In this document: positions 17,893 through 27,480 of the stretch, piece after piece
Layout: every line of letters starts with the position of its first letter
Position numbering within the stretch: position 1 is the stretch's first letter
Assembly (NCBI GenBank): GCA_947500135.1
Contig: CANMQX010000002.1
Span: forward strand, 186,001 to 250,000
Direction: 5' to 3'
Source: an uncultured Paracoccaceae bacterium
GTDB taxonomy: Bacteria > Pseudomonadota > Alphaproteobacteria > Rhodobacterales > Rhodobacteraceae
Length of the DNA stretch: 64,000 bases
The notes under the pieces: generated by a model
What the model was told of the DNA's origin: nothing
What the model saw: the letters and a program-made list of their open reading frames with translations, nothing else
Databases searched by the model: none
Position numbers and translations under genes: made by a program

Positions 17893-19091
17893 TCGTACTG
17901 CTCCCGATATTTCCGCACGATATAAAGTGCGAGGACATTCAGCCCCAAAGTAATGACAAACAGGGTCAGACCCAGTGCAAAGGCCACCAGCGTTTCAGGG
18001 CTGGCAAAATCGGTGTCACCGGTCAGCTGGCTGACGATCTTGACGGTGACAGTAGTCATCGCCTCAAACGGGTTCAGCGACAATCGGGCGGCAGCCCCTG
18101 CCCCCAAAACCACGATCATGGTCTCGCCAATGGCGCGGGATGCGGCCAGCAGAACAGCACCGACAATGCCGGGCAATGCGGCGGGCACAACGACCTGACG
18201 GATGGTTTCGGATTTCGTCGCACCAAGGCCCAGCGATCCATCGCGCATCGCCTGTGGGACCGCGTTGATGATGTCATCCGACAAGGAGCTGACAAAAGGG
18301 ATCAGCATGACCCCCATCACCAACCCGGCGGTCATCACAGATGACGCGCTTTGGCCGAACCCCATAGGGGCTGCAAAGTAATCGCGCAGGAACGGACCAA
18401 CCGTGATCAGCGCAAACAGCCCGTAAACAATTGTGGGGATACCGGCCAGCACCTCAATCGCGGGCTTGGCCACCGACCGCATACGCGGACCGGCATATTC
18501 AGACAGGTAGATCGCGGCAAACAAACCTACGGGCACGGCAAAGGCCAGCGCGATAAAGCTGATGTAAAGCGTACCCCAAAGCAGCGGAATAATCCCCAGA
18601 TCAGAATTACCTCGAAAATTCGGCGACCAGTCGGTCGAGAAAAAGAAATCGCGCCAATCATACTGCCCGAAAAAGTTGAAAGTCTCGAACAGCATCGAAA
18701 ACACAATACCGATGGTCGTCAGGATCGCGATGGTCGATGCAAAGATCAGCAGACCCAGGATCCAGCGTTCGGCAAAGGTGCGGGCGCGGGTTTCAGTCTT
18801 GATCCCGATCAGCGACAGAGCCAGCCCGGTCACCGCCAACCCGATCACGACAAACTGGAAAAACCAGGACCCGGCGCCATCAGTCAACCGGACATATAGC
18901 GAAATCAGGAAAATCGCGGCCAGCGCTGGCACGATTGTGGCCAGCACCGCGTTCAGCGCATGTTGTGATGGCAGGGAAACCAACTTGCGGATGTCGCCGC
19001 CGGAAACTTGCAAGGCACGGGATTTCGCCAGGAAATAGCCCAGAACGGCAAGCCCGGCGATTGCGATGAACGGGAGTGTCAACGACTGCAT
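17889..19091 (-). CDS. pstC: Phosphate ABC transporter permease PstC
   Basis: A 400-residue permease with an N-terminal extension before the typical six-span domain. The EAA loop is GSLGLGATKSETIRQVVVPA and the preceding LAGIPTIVYGLFAL is characteristic. The ATG at 19091 lacks a strong ribosome site; a TTG at 19109 would add six residues. A strong hairpin (19117-19141) separates it from pstS. Confidence 0.95.
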   Translation of the reverse strand: MQSLTLPFIAIAGLAVLGYFLAKSRALQVSGGDIRKLVSLPSQHALNAVLATIVPALAAIFLISLYVRLTDGAGSWFFQFVVIGLAVTGLALSLIGIKTETRARTFAERWILGLLIFASTIAILTTIGIVFSMLFETFNFFGQYDWRDFFFSTDWSPNFRGNSDLGIIPLLWGTLYISFIALAFAVPVGLFAAIYLSEYAGPRMRSVAKPAIEVLAGIPTIVYGLFALITVGPFLRDYFAAPMGFGQSASSVMTAGLVMGVMLIPFVSSLSDDIINAVPQAMRDGSLGLGATKSETIRQVVVPAALPGIVGAVLLAASRAIGETMIVVLGAGAAARLSLNPFEAMTTVTVKIVSQLTGDTDFASPETLVAFALGLTLFVITLGLNVLALYIVRKYREQYE

Positions 19092-19116
19092 GGCAATGTC
19101 CAAATGCAAGGAAGAA

Positions 19117-19141
19117 TGGGGCGCCGATCAACGGCGCCCCA
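19117..19141 (-). other. pstS-pstC intercistronic hairpin
   Basis: GGGGCGCCG (19118-19126) and CGGCGCCCC (19132-19140) pair perfectly around a five-base loop, with one extra A-T pair at the base. It begins nine bases after the pstS stop and has no T-run on the transcribed strand, so it fits an mRNA-stabilising or partial-attenuation element that lets pstS outproduce the membrane genes. Confidence 0.6.
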
Positions 19142-19150
19142 AACCATAAA

Positions 19151-20185
19151 TCAGCTGCCAGAGCCCATGACAACTTCGCCAGATACAGTGTCCTGCACCT
19201 TGGCCAGTTCCGGGTCAGACACCAGACCGTATTCGGCCAATGGGCCATCTGGACCTGCAATATCGTCAGAGACGAAGAATTCAGCGAATTCCTTTACACC
19301 GGGGATTACGCCGATATGGGCGGCCTTGATGTAGAAATACAGCGGACGGGACACAGGATAGTCGCCAGCCGCGATGCTGTCTGTTGTTGGAACAACATCG
19401 GACATGGTTGCGACCTGCAACTTGTCAGTGTTGTTTTCGTAAAAGGCCAGACCAAACACGCCGATGCCATTTGTGTCGGCTTCGATACGGGCAAGCGTTT
19501 CGGTGTAGTCGCCATCGATGTCAACGCTGCGGCCATCGGTGCGGATCGCCATGCATTTGCCTTCGGCTGTGTCTTCGTCAACACCTGCATCCAGCATCGC
19601 CTGAAAGAAACCACCTTCTTCACAACCGGCCAGGATCACCTTTTCCTCAAACACTTCGCGTGTGCCGTGCTTGGTGCCAGGAATGAAAGCCTGGATCGGC
19701 TGGTCAGGAAATTCCGGATTCACTTCATTCCATGATGTAAAAGTGTTTGCCACCAGTTCACCATCAATGAAATGCTCATTGGCCAGCGCCTTGTACCAGT
19801 CTTCTGGTGTGAAAGCGAAGGCGTTGCCGTTGATGTCAGAGGCAAAGACGATGCCGTCATAACCGATGCGGACTTCGATGATGTCAGTAACACCAGCGGC
19901 GGCACAGGCTTCAACCTCGGATGATTTGATGGCGCGGGATGCGTTGGCAATGTCGATGGTGTTTTCGCCAACACCTTCGCAGAAACGCTTCAGACCAGCG
20001 GATGAACCACCGGATTCGACAACAGGTGTCGGGAAATCAAAGTTTTCGCCGAAAACCTCGGCGACGATGGCCGCATAGGGCAGCACGGTGGACGATCCGG
20101 CAACCTGCACATTGTCACGTGCAGCGGCGGCAGTAGTCATAAGGGCAATGGCTGCGGTTGTCGCAGTCAGTTTCATGATCGACAT
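19151..20185 (-). CDS. pstS: Phosphate ABC transporter substrate-binding protein PstS
   Basis: A 344-residue periplasmic protein with a signal peptide (MSIMKLTATTAAIALMTTAA). The phosphate-binding segments are VAGSSTVLPYA at the N terminus, ESGGSSAGLKRFCEG near residue 80, and FIPGTKHGTREVFEE further on. The start at 20185 has AGGAG seven bases upstream. It is the first pst gene and is preceded by a Pho box. Confidence 0.96.
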   Translation of the reverse strand: MSIMKLTATTAAIALMTTAAAARDNVQVAGSSTVLPYAAIVAEVFGENFDFPTPVVESGGSSAGLKRFCEGVGENTIDIANASRAIKSSEVEACAAAGVTDIIEVRIGYDGIVFASDINGNAFAFTPEDWYKALANEHFIDGELVANTFTSWNEVNPEFPDQPIQAFIPGTKHGTREVFEEKVILAGCEEGGFFQAMLDAGVDEDTAEGKCMAIRTDGRSVDIDGDYTETLARIEADTNGIGVFGLAFYENNTDKLQVATMSDVVPTTDSIAAGDYPVSRPLYFYIKAAHIGVIPGVKEFAEFFVSDDIAGPDGPLAEYGLVSDPELAKVQDTVSGEVVMGSGS

Positions 20186-20267
20186 CAAATCACTCCTGTC
20201 AGTCAAACATCGGCAAGGCGCGAACCGCCTCACCATTGCCACCCCTCTACTTGAGGTCGCACAACGC

Positions 20268-20300
20268 TTTTGTGACATTCATGTAAAAGTTTTATGACAG
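20268..20300 (-). promoter_or_regulatory. Pho box in front of pstS
   Basis: On the minus strand three consecutive 11-base units follow one another: CTGTCATAAAA, CTTTTACATGA and ATGTCACAAAA. The first and third match the PhoB half-site (CTGTCAT plus an AT-rich spacer) closely. The first unit overlaps the phoR stop codon. It lies about 80 bases upstream of the pstS ATG, a normal distance for a PhoB-activated promoter. Confidence 0.72.
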
Positions 20301-21329
20301 CCCATCGATCGGCAGAAATACGGATACTTTGGTGCCTTCACCCAGCTCACTTTCAATGGCCAGACGACCGCGATGACGGCTGACAATATGTTTGACGATC
20401 GCCAGACCAAGGCCGGTGCCGCCGACTTGCCGGGACCGGTGATTATCAACGCGGTAAAACCGTTCCGTCAGACGGGCAATATGATGTTCGGCAATCCCCT
20501 CACCACGATCACACACACAAACTCGCACACCATCGCCACGCAAACGGGGGTGATGTTCGGTGCCAAACAGCACGACAGTCACCTCACCACCCGCTGCACC
20601 GTATTTGATGCCATTTTCGATCAGGTTCGTGAAAACCTGCACCAATTGGCCTGCATCGCCGGGGATCAATTCGCCGCTGCCGTTGTTCTCCAATGTCACG
20701 GTTATGCCGCTTGATTGCACCTGCGGCTCCAGCCCCTTGATGACGGATGCAAGCAATGCCGCCAGATCAACATGATCGCGGGGGCGGACGCGTTCATCCT
20801 CTTCCACACGGCTCAGCGACAGCAGATCATCAACCAACCGGGTCATGCGGCTAGCCTCGCCTTCCATGATGCCCAAAAATCGATCACGGGCCTCCGGATC
20901 ATCACGGGCCGCCCCGCCCAAAGTTTCGATAAAGCCCAGCAAGGCGGTCAAGGGCGTGCGCAGCTCATGGCTGACATTGGCCACAAACTCGCGGCGCATC
21001 TGCCCGATATTGGCAGCGTCTGTCTGATCCTCGAAGGTAATGACAATATCCGGGTCTGCCCGGGCAACATAGACGCGGTACACCGTGTCCTTGTCACCAT
21101 CACGGCCTGAGAACCGGGCGATTTCCGGTTCACTCTGCCCACGGGCCTTTGCAATCGCCTCCAGCAATGTGGGCTGGCGCAGGGCGGTGATGTAATGACG
21201 ACCAACCAGGTCAGGTCCCAGAATGGCCGCAGCAGGTTCATTTGATGCAATTACACGATCGTCCGGTCCAATAACAATTGTCGGTAATGGCAGCGCATCA
21301 ATTAAACTGGTTAATGATTCTGCGCGCAC
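20292..21329 (-). CDS. phoR: Phosphate regulon sensor kinase PhoR, without membrane segments
   Basis: A 345-residue histidine kinase. A PAS domain starts almost at residue 1 (ALPLPTIVIGPDDRVIASNE). The dimerisation domain has the phosphoacceptor H121 (FVANVSHELRTPLTALLGF), and the ATPase domain has the N box (LIENGIKYGA) and G2 region (GGTGLGLAIVKHI). The GTG start at 21329 has AGGGG six bases upstream; an in-frame TAG lies four codons further up, so no transmembrane region can be missing by start choice. It probably senses phosphate through PstB/PhoU contacts. Confidence 0.92.
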   Translation of the reverse strand: MRAESLTSLIDALPLPTIVIGPDDRVIASNEPAAAILGPDLVGRHYITALRQPTLLEAIAKARGQSEPEIARFSGRDGDKDTVYRVYVARADPDIVITFEDQTDAANIGQMRREFVANVSHELRTPLTALLGFIETLGGAARDDPEARDRFLGIMEGEASRMTRLVDDLLSLSRVEEDERVRPRDHVDLAALLASVIKGLEPQVQSSGITVTLENNGSGELIPGDAGQLVQVFTNLIENGIKYGAAGGEVTVVLFGTEHHPRLRGDGVRVCVCDRGEGIAEHHIARLTERFYRVDNHRSRQVGGTGLGLAIVKHIVSRHRGRLAIESELGEGTKVSVFLPIDGLS

Positions 21330-21417
21330 TGAAAGCCCCTATGTCGTGGTTTTCGCTAATTAAAACTCAATACTTAGATAATCCAAGCAAATTATTTTTT
21401 AACCATTTGGAACATTC

Positions 21418-21432
21418 CGCCGCAACGCGGCG
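21418..21432. other. Six-base perfect dyad in the phoR divergent region
   Basis: CGCCGC and GCGGCG flank AAC in the 151-base gap between phoR and the divergent gene at 21481. It could be a hairpin or an operator; nothing distinguishes these. Confidence 0.25.
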
Positions 21433-21480
21433 TTGATTACCTGAATACACACTCACATAGCAAACCAGGATTGGTGACGA

Positions 21481-21876
21481 ATGTCAGGTCAAATAGAACA
21501 AGGTCGTGCAATGCCGTTTCCCGACGCACTTGACGGCCTCGCGAGCAACACGCTGGTCATCGGGGATCTCGCCCGATGGAAGGCGCAAGGCCGTATTGTG
21601 CCTCCCCTCGACGGGTTCCAATTTGTCGATATAGGTGACCTAAATGCCGATATTGTCAACGAAAAAGAACCCGACATCATTCTTTCGCCGCTTGTGGCCG
21701 AAGACTTTGACGCCGTCGATGTCGCCGTCAAACTGATCGAGCTGCGTTTCCAAGGGCGGTATCGCGCAATTGCTGATGATTTGCCCGATGCGGATCTGAT
21801 CCGTCATGAGGTGCAACTCTTCGCGCCACAGCTTGATTTTGATCTTCTGCTCATGCCCCGCATGGTCGGGGAATAA
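21481..21876 (+). CDS. Conserved-looking protein of unknown function
   Basis: A 131-residue soluble acidic protein with no membrane segment or cysteine motif. Alternating hydrophobic segments followed by acidic residues (NTLVIGDLARWK, FQFVDIGDLNADIV, PDIILSPLVAEDFDAVD, ELRFQGRYRAIADDLPDADL) suggest an alpha/beta fold, possibly receiver-like, but I recognise no family. AGGA precedes the ATG; an internal ATG at 21511 is a weaker alternative. It is divergent from phoR and converges on a carbonic anhydrase-like gene with one base between. Confidence 0.6.
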   Translation: MSGQIEQGRAMPFPDALDGLASNTLVIGDLARWKAQGRIVPPLDGFQFVDIGDLNADIVNEKEPDIILSPLVAEDFDAVDVAVKLIELRFQGRYRAIADDLPDADLIRHEVQLFAPQLDFDLLLMPRMVGE

Positions 21877-21877
21877 G

Positions 21878-22399
21878 CTACAGCGCCTTTAATTCAGCGC
21901 GAAACCTTGCTGCGTTTTCCTGATAATGCAGCGCAGATAATTTCAGCCCGGCAATGGCCTTGTCATCCAATTGACGCACGACCTTGCCGGGCGCGCCCAT
22001 CACAAGCGACCCATCAGGAATAATCTTCCCTTCGGTGATCAACGCCCCTGCCCCAATCAGACAGTTCTCGCCAATCACGGCGCCGTTCAGGATCGTCGCG
22101 CCCATGCCGACAAGACTGTTATTGCCAACCGTGCAACCATGCAGCATCGCCTTGTGCCCAATCGTGCAGCCCACACCAATCGTCAGCGGATAGCCCATAT
22201 CGGTGTGCATGACGGTGTTTTCCTGCACGTTTGACCCTTCACCAATCGCGATCACCTCGTTATCGCCGCGCAAGGTGCTGCCAAACCAAACCGATGTGCG
22301 CGCCGCCAGCACCACATTGCCAATCACATGACAGCCGGGCGCGACCCAGGCATCATCGGCAAGTTGCGGTGCGACGTCACCCAATGCGTAAAGGCTCAT
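21878..22399 (-). CDS. Gamma-carbonic anhydrase-like hexapeptide-repeat protein
   Basis: A 173-residue left-handed beta-helix protein with the hexapeptide rhythm ([29 protein letters not shown]). Three candidate zinc ligands H65, H82 and H87 (NTVMHTD and GHKAMLHGC) and R44 match the gamma-carbonic anhydrase family. Family members range from active anhydrases to proteins such as PaaY and YrdA. It overlaps the gmk stop as ATGA. Confidence 0.9.
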   Translation of the reverse strand: MSLYALGDVAPQLADDAWVAPGCHVIGNVVLAARTSVWFGSTLRGDNEVIAIGEGSNVQENTVMHTDMGYPLTIGVGCTIGHKAMLHGCTVGNNSLVGMGATILNGAVIGENCLIGAGALITEGKIIPDGSLVMGAPGKVVRQLDDKAIAGLKLSALHYQENAARFRAELKAL

Positions 22400-23034
22400 G
22401 TCCGATCTCCAAACTCTGTTTGCAAGCCGCGCACATGATCGACCAACTGCGGCTGTTGCGAACGGCGCAAGCGTTCAGCGCTGATAATGGTTTTCAAACT
22501 GGCCTCTGTCGCATCCAGATCGTCATTGACCAGCACATAATCATAACCATCCCAATGGCTGATTTCGTCCCAGCTTTTCTGCATCCGCTTTTCAATCACT
22601 TCCGGCGCATCCTGCCCCCGGCTGACCAGACGGCGATGCAATTCGGTGATCGACGGGGGCAGGATAAAGATCGACAACACATGTTCCTGCAAGGCCGAAT
22701 TGCTGATCTGCTGCGCACCCTGCCAATCGATATCAAACAGAACATCGCGGCCCGCATTGATCGCCTCCTGCACCGGGGCCTTGGGCGATCCATAGTAATT
22801 GCCAAAGACCTGCGCATGTTCCAGCATGCCGCCATCCGCCACCTGCCCCTGAAACTCAGGAACCGAGACAAAAAAGTAATGCTGCCCGTCCACTTCGCCC
22901 TCGCGCGGGGCGCGGGTGGTGGCCGATACCGAAAACTGCAACGTATTGTCCCATTGGCGCAAACGGCCCGCGAGCGTGGATTTCCCCGCCCCCGATGGCG
23001 ATGACAGGATAATCAAAAGGCCGCGGCGGGTCAT
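22396..23034 (-). CDS. gmk: Guanylate kinase
   Basis: A 212-residue enzyme that phosphorylates GMP to GDP. Walker A is [12 protein letters not shown] at about residues 10-21; the GMP-binding region has [20 protein letters not shown], and [14 protein letters not shown] follows. The start at 23034 is served by GGAG, which lies at the end of yicC; a slightly longer ATG at 23049 lacks one. The yicC-gmk pairing is common in proteobacteria. Confidence 0.97.
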   Translation of the reverse strand: MTRRGLLIILSSPSGAGKSTLAGRLRQWDNTLQFSVSATTRAPREGEVDGQHYFFVSVPEFQGQVADGGMLEHAQVFGNYYGSPKAPVQEAINAGRDVLFDIDWQGAQQISNSALQEHVLSIFILPPSITELHRRLVSRGQDAPEVIEKRMQKSWDEISHWDGYDYVLVNDDLDATEASLKTIISAERLRRSQQPQLVDHVRGLQTEFGDRT

Positions 23035-23038
23035 CGCA

Positions 23039-23929
23039 TTACTCCACATTCTGAATTTGTTCGCGCATCTGGTCGATCACCGCCTTCAGGTCAAGCCCGA
23101 TGGCGGTCAACGGGGCCGACTGCGCCTTCGCGCATAGTGTATTGGCCTCCCGGTTAAATTCCTGTGCAAGAAAATCCAGCTTTCGTCCGGCCGGTTTTTT
23201 GGCCGCCAGCAAATCACGGGCGGCACCCACATGGGCCGTCAGGCGGTCGATCTCTTCGGTGACATCGGATTTGACGGCCAGCAGGGCCAGTTCCTGCGCG
23301 ATCCGGCCCTCTTCAACTTCGCCCACATCCTCCAGCACGCGGCGCAAGGCTGTGGTCAGATTGGCCTTCACCTGTGGGGCGCGGGCGGCTGCGGCCTCAG
23401 CAGCGGCAATGGTCAGGGTTTCGATCTGGGCAAGCTGGCCGGTGATCACATCATGCAATGCGGCCCCTTCGGCCTGTCGCATGGTCACAAAATCCGCCAC
23501 CAGCGGATCAATTTCGGCGATCAGGGCGGCGGCCAGATCATCGGACACATCATCAGACCGGGTTGCAACCATGACACCGCGCTGGTCCAGAACATCCGCC
23601 GCAGTCGGCTGGGCCAGCGTCACACCAATGGCAAAGGCACGATCCTGCACCGCATCCAGCGCGCGCAGGACGGCATCCAGTTGTGCCTCGTCCAGGGTCG
23701 CCGCAACACCGGCATCATCGCGGGTCAAACGCAGATTGACCGTCACATTGCCCCGGGCCAATGACTTGGTCAGGGCAGCGCGCACGGCACGTTCCAAGCC
23801 TTCTATCCCTTCCGGCAAACGAAACCGCATATCCAGACCACGCGCGTTCACGCCGCGCATCTCCCAGCTCCACGATACGGCGGCCAAGCTGCCGTTACGG
23901 CTGGCAAATGCTGTCATGGAATGGGTCAT
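23039..23929 (-). CDS. yicC: YicC-family endoribonuclease
   Basis: A 296-residue protein with the diagnostic N terminus [11 protein letters not shown] and C terminus [20 protein letters not shown] followed by [17 protein letters not shown]. YicC proteins are metal-dependent endoribonucleases linked to small-RNA turnover. The start at 23929 matches the family; a longer form would read into the intergenic region. It is upstream of gmk with a four-base gap. Confidence 0.95.
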   Translation of the reverse strand: MTHSMTAFASRNGSLAAVSWSWEMRGVNARGLDMRFRLPEGIEGLERAVRAALTKSLARGNVTVNLRLTRDDAGVAATLDEAQLDAVLRALDAVQDRAFAIGVTLAQPTAADVLDQRGVMVATRSDDVSDDLAAALIAEIDPLVADFVTMRQAEGAALHDVITGQLAQIETLTIAAAEAAAARAPQVKANLTTALRRVLEDVGEVEEGRIAQELALLAVKSDVTEEIDRLTAHVGAARDLLAAKKPAGRKLDFLAQEFNREANTLCAKAQSAPLTAIGLDLKAVIDQMREQIQNVE

Positions 23930-24128
23930 CAATATCCGCCTTCTGGCAAGTTTCATTGGCTGCAGCTAAGGCAAAACAGCGGCCCGAGGCAAGCACCGCA
24001 TTTTAATTCAAATTAACCCATTAACACTTTGTTAAATGAAATTTGCAGTAATCTTTGTTAAAACCAGCTTAACAAATGGAACTGGTTTTGCACCCGCTGG
24101 GGCAACCACAGCGAAAGTAGAGAGCACA

Positions 24129-24770
24129 ATGAAAATCGTAGAGGACAACCCGCAACGCCGCCGTACTGACCTTCCCGGGTCCGGAAACCCGACCCTTGAA
24201 AGTCTGGAGCGGTACTGGGATGCCCTTCGCCACGCGCAGCGGGTGCCGTCGCGCAATGACATCGAACCAAGCCAGATCGACGATGCGCTGCCGCATGCTT
24301 TCATCCTGCAACGCGTGGCCCCCGGGATTGCGCGGATGCGGGTGGCGGGTCAGAAACTGCATGACCTGCTAAAAATGGATGCGCGCGGCATGCCGCTCAG
24401 CACGTTTTTCCTGCCGGAGGCAAAAGACGAAATCGCCAAACTGGTCGAGGCTGCGTTCACCGAACCTGCGATCATCAGCATCCCGCTGAATTCCCCCGGC
24501 AGCATCGTACGCCCGCATCTGACCGGCACCATGTTGCTGCTGCCCTTGCGTGACGACAAAGGGGCGACCAGCCGCATTCTGGGCGCGATTGTCACCGAAG
24601 GACAAACAGGATCACGGCCGCGTCGGTTTGAAATCGCCAAAGGAGCGCGGGTGCGTCACGAAACACTTGGGCTGCAACTGGCCAGCGTACAAACGCTGAT
24701 CCAGCCACAACCGGTTGAGGTGCAGGACAGGGATCGCCCTGCCCTACGCCTTGTGGTCAATAACGGCTAA
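24129..24770 (+). CDS. PAS domain protein (PAS_5 family)
   Basis: A 213-residue protein made of one PAS_5 domain (formerly DUF1457), seen in LESLERYWDALRHAQRVPSR, PSQIDDALPHAFILQRVAPG and LHDLLKMDARGMPLSTFF. Such single-domain proteins are common in alphaproteobacteria and no output domain is present. The C-terminal 40 residues hold no recognised domain. It converges exactly on the DAHP synthase gene (stops adjoin with no gap). Confidence 0.82.
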   Translation: MKIVEDNPQRRRTDLPGSGNPTLESLERYWDALRHAQRVPSRNDIEPSQIDDALPHAFILQRVAPGIARMRVAGQKLHDLLKMDARGMPLSTFFLPEAKDEIAKLVEAAFTEPAIISIPLNSPGSIVRPHLTGTMLLLPLRDDKGATSRILGAIVTEGQTGSRPRRFEIAKGARVRHETLGLQLASVQTLIQPQPVEVQDRDRPALRLVVNNG

Positions 24771-26141
24771 TCAGCCTGCCTTGGCCTGCTGCAACGTCGC
24801 GCGGCGGGCCGACAACTCCTCGGCCACCAAAAACGCCAGTTCCAGCGATTGCGATGCGTTCAGACGCGGATCACACGCCGTGTGATAACGATCTGACAGA
24901 TCCTCATCCGTCACCGCGCGCACACCACCGGTGCATTCGGTCACATCCTTGCCGGTCATCTCGAAATGCACACCGCCGGGGATCGTGCCTTCGGCGTTAT
25001 GCACGGCAAAGAATTCCTTCACCTCGCGCAGCACCGAATCGAACGGACGGGTCTTGTAACCGGTCGAGGATTTGATCGTGTTGCCATGCATCGCGTCACA
25101 GGTCCAAACAACATTGGCGCCTTCTTCCTGCACGGCCTTGATCAGGCGAGGCAGATGTTCACCCACCGATCCCGCACCAAAGCGGGCGATCAGGGTCAGA
25201 CGCCCCGGATCATTGTCTGGGTTCAAGGACGCCATCAGCGATTTCAAATGACCCGATGTCATGCTTGGCCCGCATTTCAGACCAATCGGGTTCTGCACAC
25301 CTTTGCAGAATTCGACATGGGCACCATCCGGCTGACGGGTGCGATCCCCGATCCAGATCATGTGGCCGGAACCCGCCAACCAGTTACCAGAGGTTGAATC
25401 AAGACGACACAGCGCCTCTTCATATTCCAGTAACAAAGCTTCATGACTGGTGTAGAAATCAACGGTCTGCAGCTCGTGATTGGTCTCCGATGTCAGACCG
25501 GCGGCTTGCATGAAATCCAGCGTATCACTGATCCTGTTGGCCATATCTGCGTATTTCTGGACCTCATTGCCATCGGTAAAACCAAGGGTCCATTTATGGA
25601 CCTCATGCACATTGGCAAAACCGCCCGTGGAAAAGGCACGCAGCAAGTTCAGGGTTGCAGCAGCCTGCAAATAGGCCTGCAACATACGCTCGGGGTCGGG
25701 CACACGGCTCTTTTCAGTGAAATCGAACCCGTTGATGATATCACCGCGGTAGCTGGGCAGTTCCACGCCATCGACAGTTTCGGTCGGGGCGGAACGCGGC
25801 TTGGCCATCTGACCGGCCATGCGACCAACCTTCACCACAGGCACCTTGGCGCCATAGGTCAGGACCATTGCCATCTGCAACATGACCTTGAACGTGTCGC
25901 GAATGCCATCTGCTGAAAATTCGGCAAAGCTTTCGGCGCAATCGCCGCCTTGCAACAAAAACGCATCGCCACGGCTGACAGCGGCCAGTTCAGACCGCAG
26001 ATTGCGGGCCTCGCCGGCAAAAACCAAGGGCGGATAGCTGGCAAGACGACCTTCAACAGCGCGCAGCGCGTCCGCATCGGTATACTCAGGCATCTGAACC
26101 CGGGGCTTGTTGCGCCAGTCAGATTTTTGCCAGTTTGCCAT
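24771..26141 (-). CDS. Class II 3-deoxy-7-phosphoheptulonate (DAHP) synthase
   Basis: A 456-residue plant-type DAHP synthase, the first step of the shikimate pathway, joining phosphoenolpyruvate and erythrose 4-phosphate. Hallmarks are [71 protein letters not shown] and [15 protein letters not shown]. The start at 26141 ([10 protein letters not shown]) follows GGAG. A long in-frame upstream extension lies over the promoter region and is rejected. It is divergent from the GlxA regulator. Confidence 0.95.
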   Translation of the reverse strand: MANWQKSDWRNKPRVQMPEYTDADALRAVEGRLASYPPLVFAGEARNLRSELAAVSRGDAFLLQGGDCAESFAEFSADGIRDTFKVMLQMAMVLTYGAKVPVVKVGRMAGQMAKPRSAPTETVDGVELPSYRGDIINGFDFTEKSRVPDPERMLQAYLQAAATLNLLRAFSTGGFANVHEVHKWTLGFTDGNEVQKYADMANRISDTLDFMQAAGLTSETNHELQTVDFYTSHEALLLEYEEALCRLDSTSGNWLAGSGHMIWIGDRTRQPDGAHVEFCKGVQNPIGLKCGPSMTSGHLKSLMASLNPDNDPGRLTLIARFGAGSVGEHLPRLIKAVQEEGANVVWTCDAMHGNTIKSSTGYKTRPFDSVLREVKEFFAVHNAEGTIPGGVHFEMTGKDVTECTGGVRAVTDEDLSDRYHTACDPRLNASQSLELAFLVAEELSARRATLQQAKAG

Positions 26142-26325
26142 TTCTTTGCTCCATAGAAAAAAGTTGCGATAGGCTGAGAGCGCTATCATCGCTTGCGTAT
26201 AACGCGCGCGGGCAGCAGCGCCAATGGCAAATTGTTCACTTCTGGTCAGGCAGTGTATCATTGGTACTTGAACCAACCGATCAAACCTGATGATGTCTTT
26301 CAACGATCGATCTGGACAACATATC

Positions 26326-27327
26326 ATGACAACCCAACCGCATATCGTTGATGTTGCTTACACCGGCAAACCACGCCGGTTTGTTTTCGTGCTGATGCAT
26401 GATTTCACAATGCTGTCCTTCGCCTCTGCGCTCGATAGTTTGCGGATCGCCAATCATACCGCCGACAAAACGCTTTATAGCTGGCACATTATCGGTGAAG
26501 GCGGTGAAACCGCGGCCTGTTCCAATGGCTGCGAATTCCGGCTGCAGGATGATCTGGTCGAACTTGATCGCGACGACACGATTGTGCTGTGCGGTGGGGT
26601 CAATGTGCAAAAGGCCACGACCAAGCGCCTGCTGGCATGGCTGCGGCGCGAGGCACGGCGCGGTGTGGTCATCGCGGGCCTGTGTACGGCCGGTTACACC
26701 ATGGCGCGGGCGGGTCTGCTGGATGGCAAACGGGCCACGATCCACTGGGAAAACCAAGACAGCTTTGTCGAGGAATTTGACGAGGTTGAACTGACCAAAT
26801 CCGTCTTTGTGGTTGACGGCAAACGGATCACAACGGCGGGTGGTACGGCATCAATTGACCTGATGCTGAAAGTCATCGCCGATGATCACGGCGAAGAACT
26901 GGCCAATGCGGTTGCCGACATCATGATCTATTCGTCAATCCGAACAGATCAGGACACGCAGCGCCTGTCGATCCCGACGCGGATCGGGGTAAGGCACCCC
27001 AAACTCAGCCGCGTTATCCAGATGATGGAAAAGAATATCGAGGAGCCGATCAGCCCGGCCATCCTCGCCCGCGATGTGGGCATGTCTACGCGGCAGCTTG
27101 AACGGCTGTTCCGCCGCTATCTGTCGCGCAGCCCGAAACGATATTACATGGAAATGCGGTTGCAAAAAGCACGTAACCTGCTGATGCAAACGGATATGAC
27201 CGTAATTAATGTGGCGCTGGCCTGCGGTTTCGCTTCGCCCTCGCATTTCTCCAAATGCTACCGGTCACATTACGACACAACGCCCTATCGGGAACGCGGC
27301 AGCCACGCGGCACGGCTGTCGGTCTAG
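26326..27327 (+). CDS. GlxA-type AraC regulator with DJ-1/PfpI-like domain
   Basis: A 333-residue regulator. The first 190 residues form a class I glutamine amidotransferase-like domain with a nucleophile-elbow-type cysteine ([19 protein letters not shown]), and the C terminus is an AraC DNA-binding domain ([20 protein letters not shown] and [20 protein letters not shown]). This layout is that of GlxA, CdhR and GbdR, regulators of quaternary amine or arginine catabolism. I chose the ATG at 26326; ATGs at 26290 and 26293 are in frame. It precedes the ABC importer operon and may control it. Confidence 0.9.
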   Translation: MTTQPHIVDVAYTGKPRRFVFVLMHDFTMLSFASALDSLRIANHTADKTLYSWHIIGEGGETAACSNGCEFRLQDDLVELDRDDTIVLCGGVNVQKATTKRLLAWLRREARRGVVIAGLCTAGYTMARAGLLDGKRATIHWENQDSFVEEFDEVELTKSVFVVDGKRITTAGGTASIDLMLKVIADDHGEELANAVADIMIYSSIRTDQDTQRLSIPTRIGVRHPKLSRVIQMMEKNIEEPISPAILARDVGMSTRQLERLFRRYLSRSPKRYYMEMRLQKARNLLMQTDMTVINVALACGFASPSHFSKCYRSHYDTTPYRERGSHAARLSV

Positions 27328-27480
27328 CGACTGCATTGTTTCGTGACGCGCGACAGTCGGGATAAAGGCCCGCAAAAACCGGCATCTTCAGGCCGATTGC
27401 CCTAGGGTTCCGACTTTCCTTTTGGAAACTGGCTGCTAATCTGCGCCACAGGATAAAGAAATCCACTAGGGAGAAGACCA

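Noticed and set aside
22231..23004. A 257-codon plus-strand frame across gmk and the carbonic anhydrase-like gene
   Set aside because: It runs antisense to two well-supported genes and its product has an arginine/histidine-rich composition typical of shadows.
26251..26290. Possible FNR-type box (TTGA...TCAA) between DAHP synthase and the GlxA regulator
   Set aside because: The half-sites are separated by nine bases instead of six.
27329..27358. CGACTG...CAGTCG inverted repeat after the GlxA-type gene as a terminator
   Set aside because: The loop is long and no T-run follows; too weak to call.
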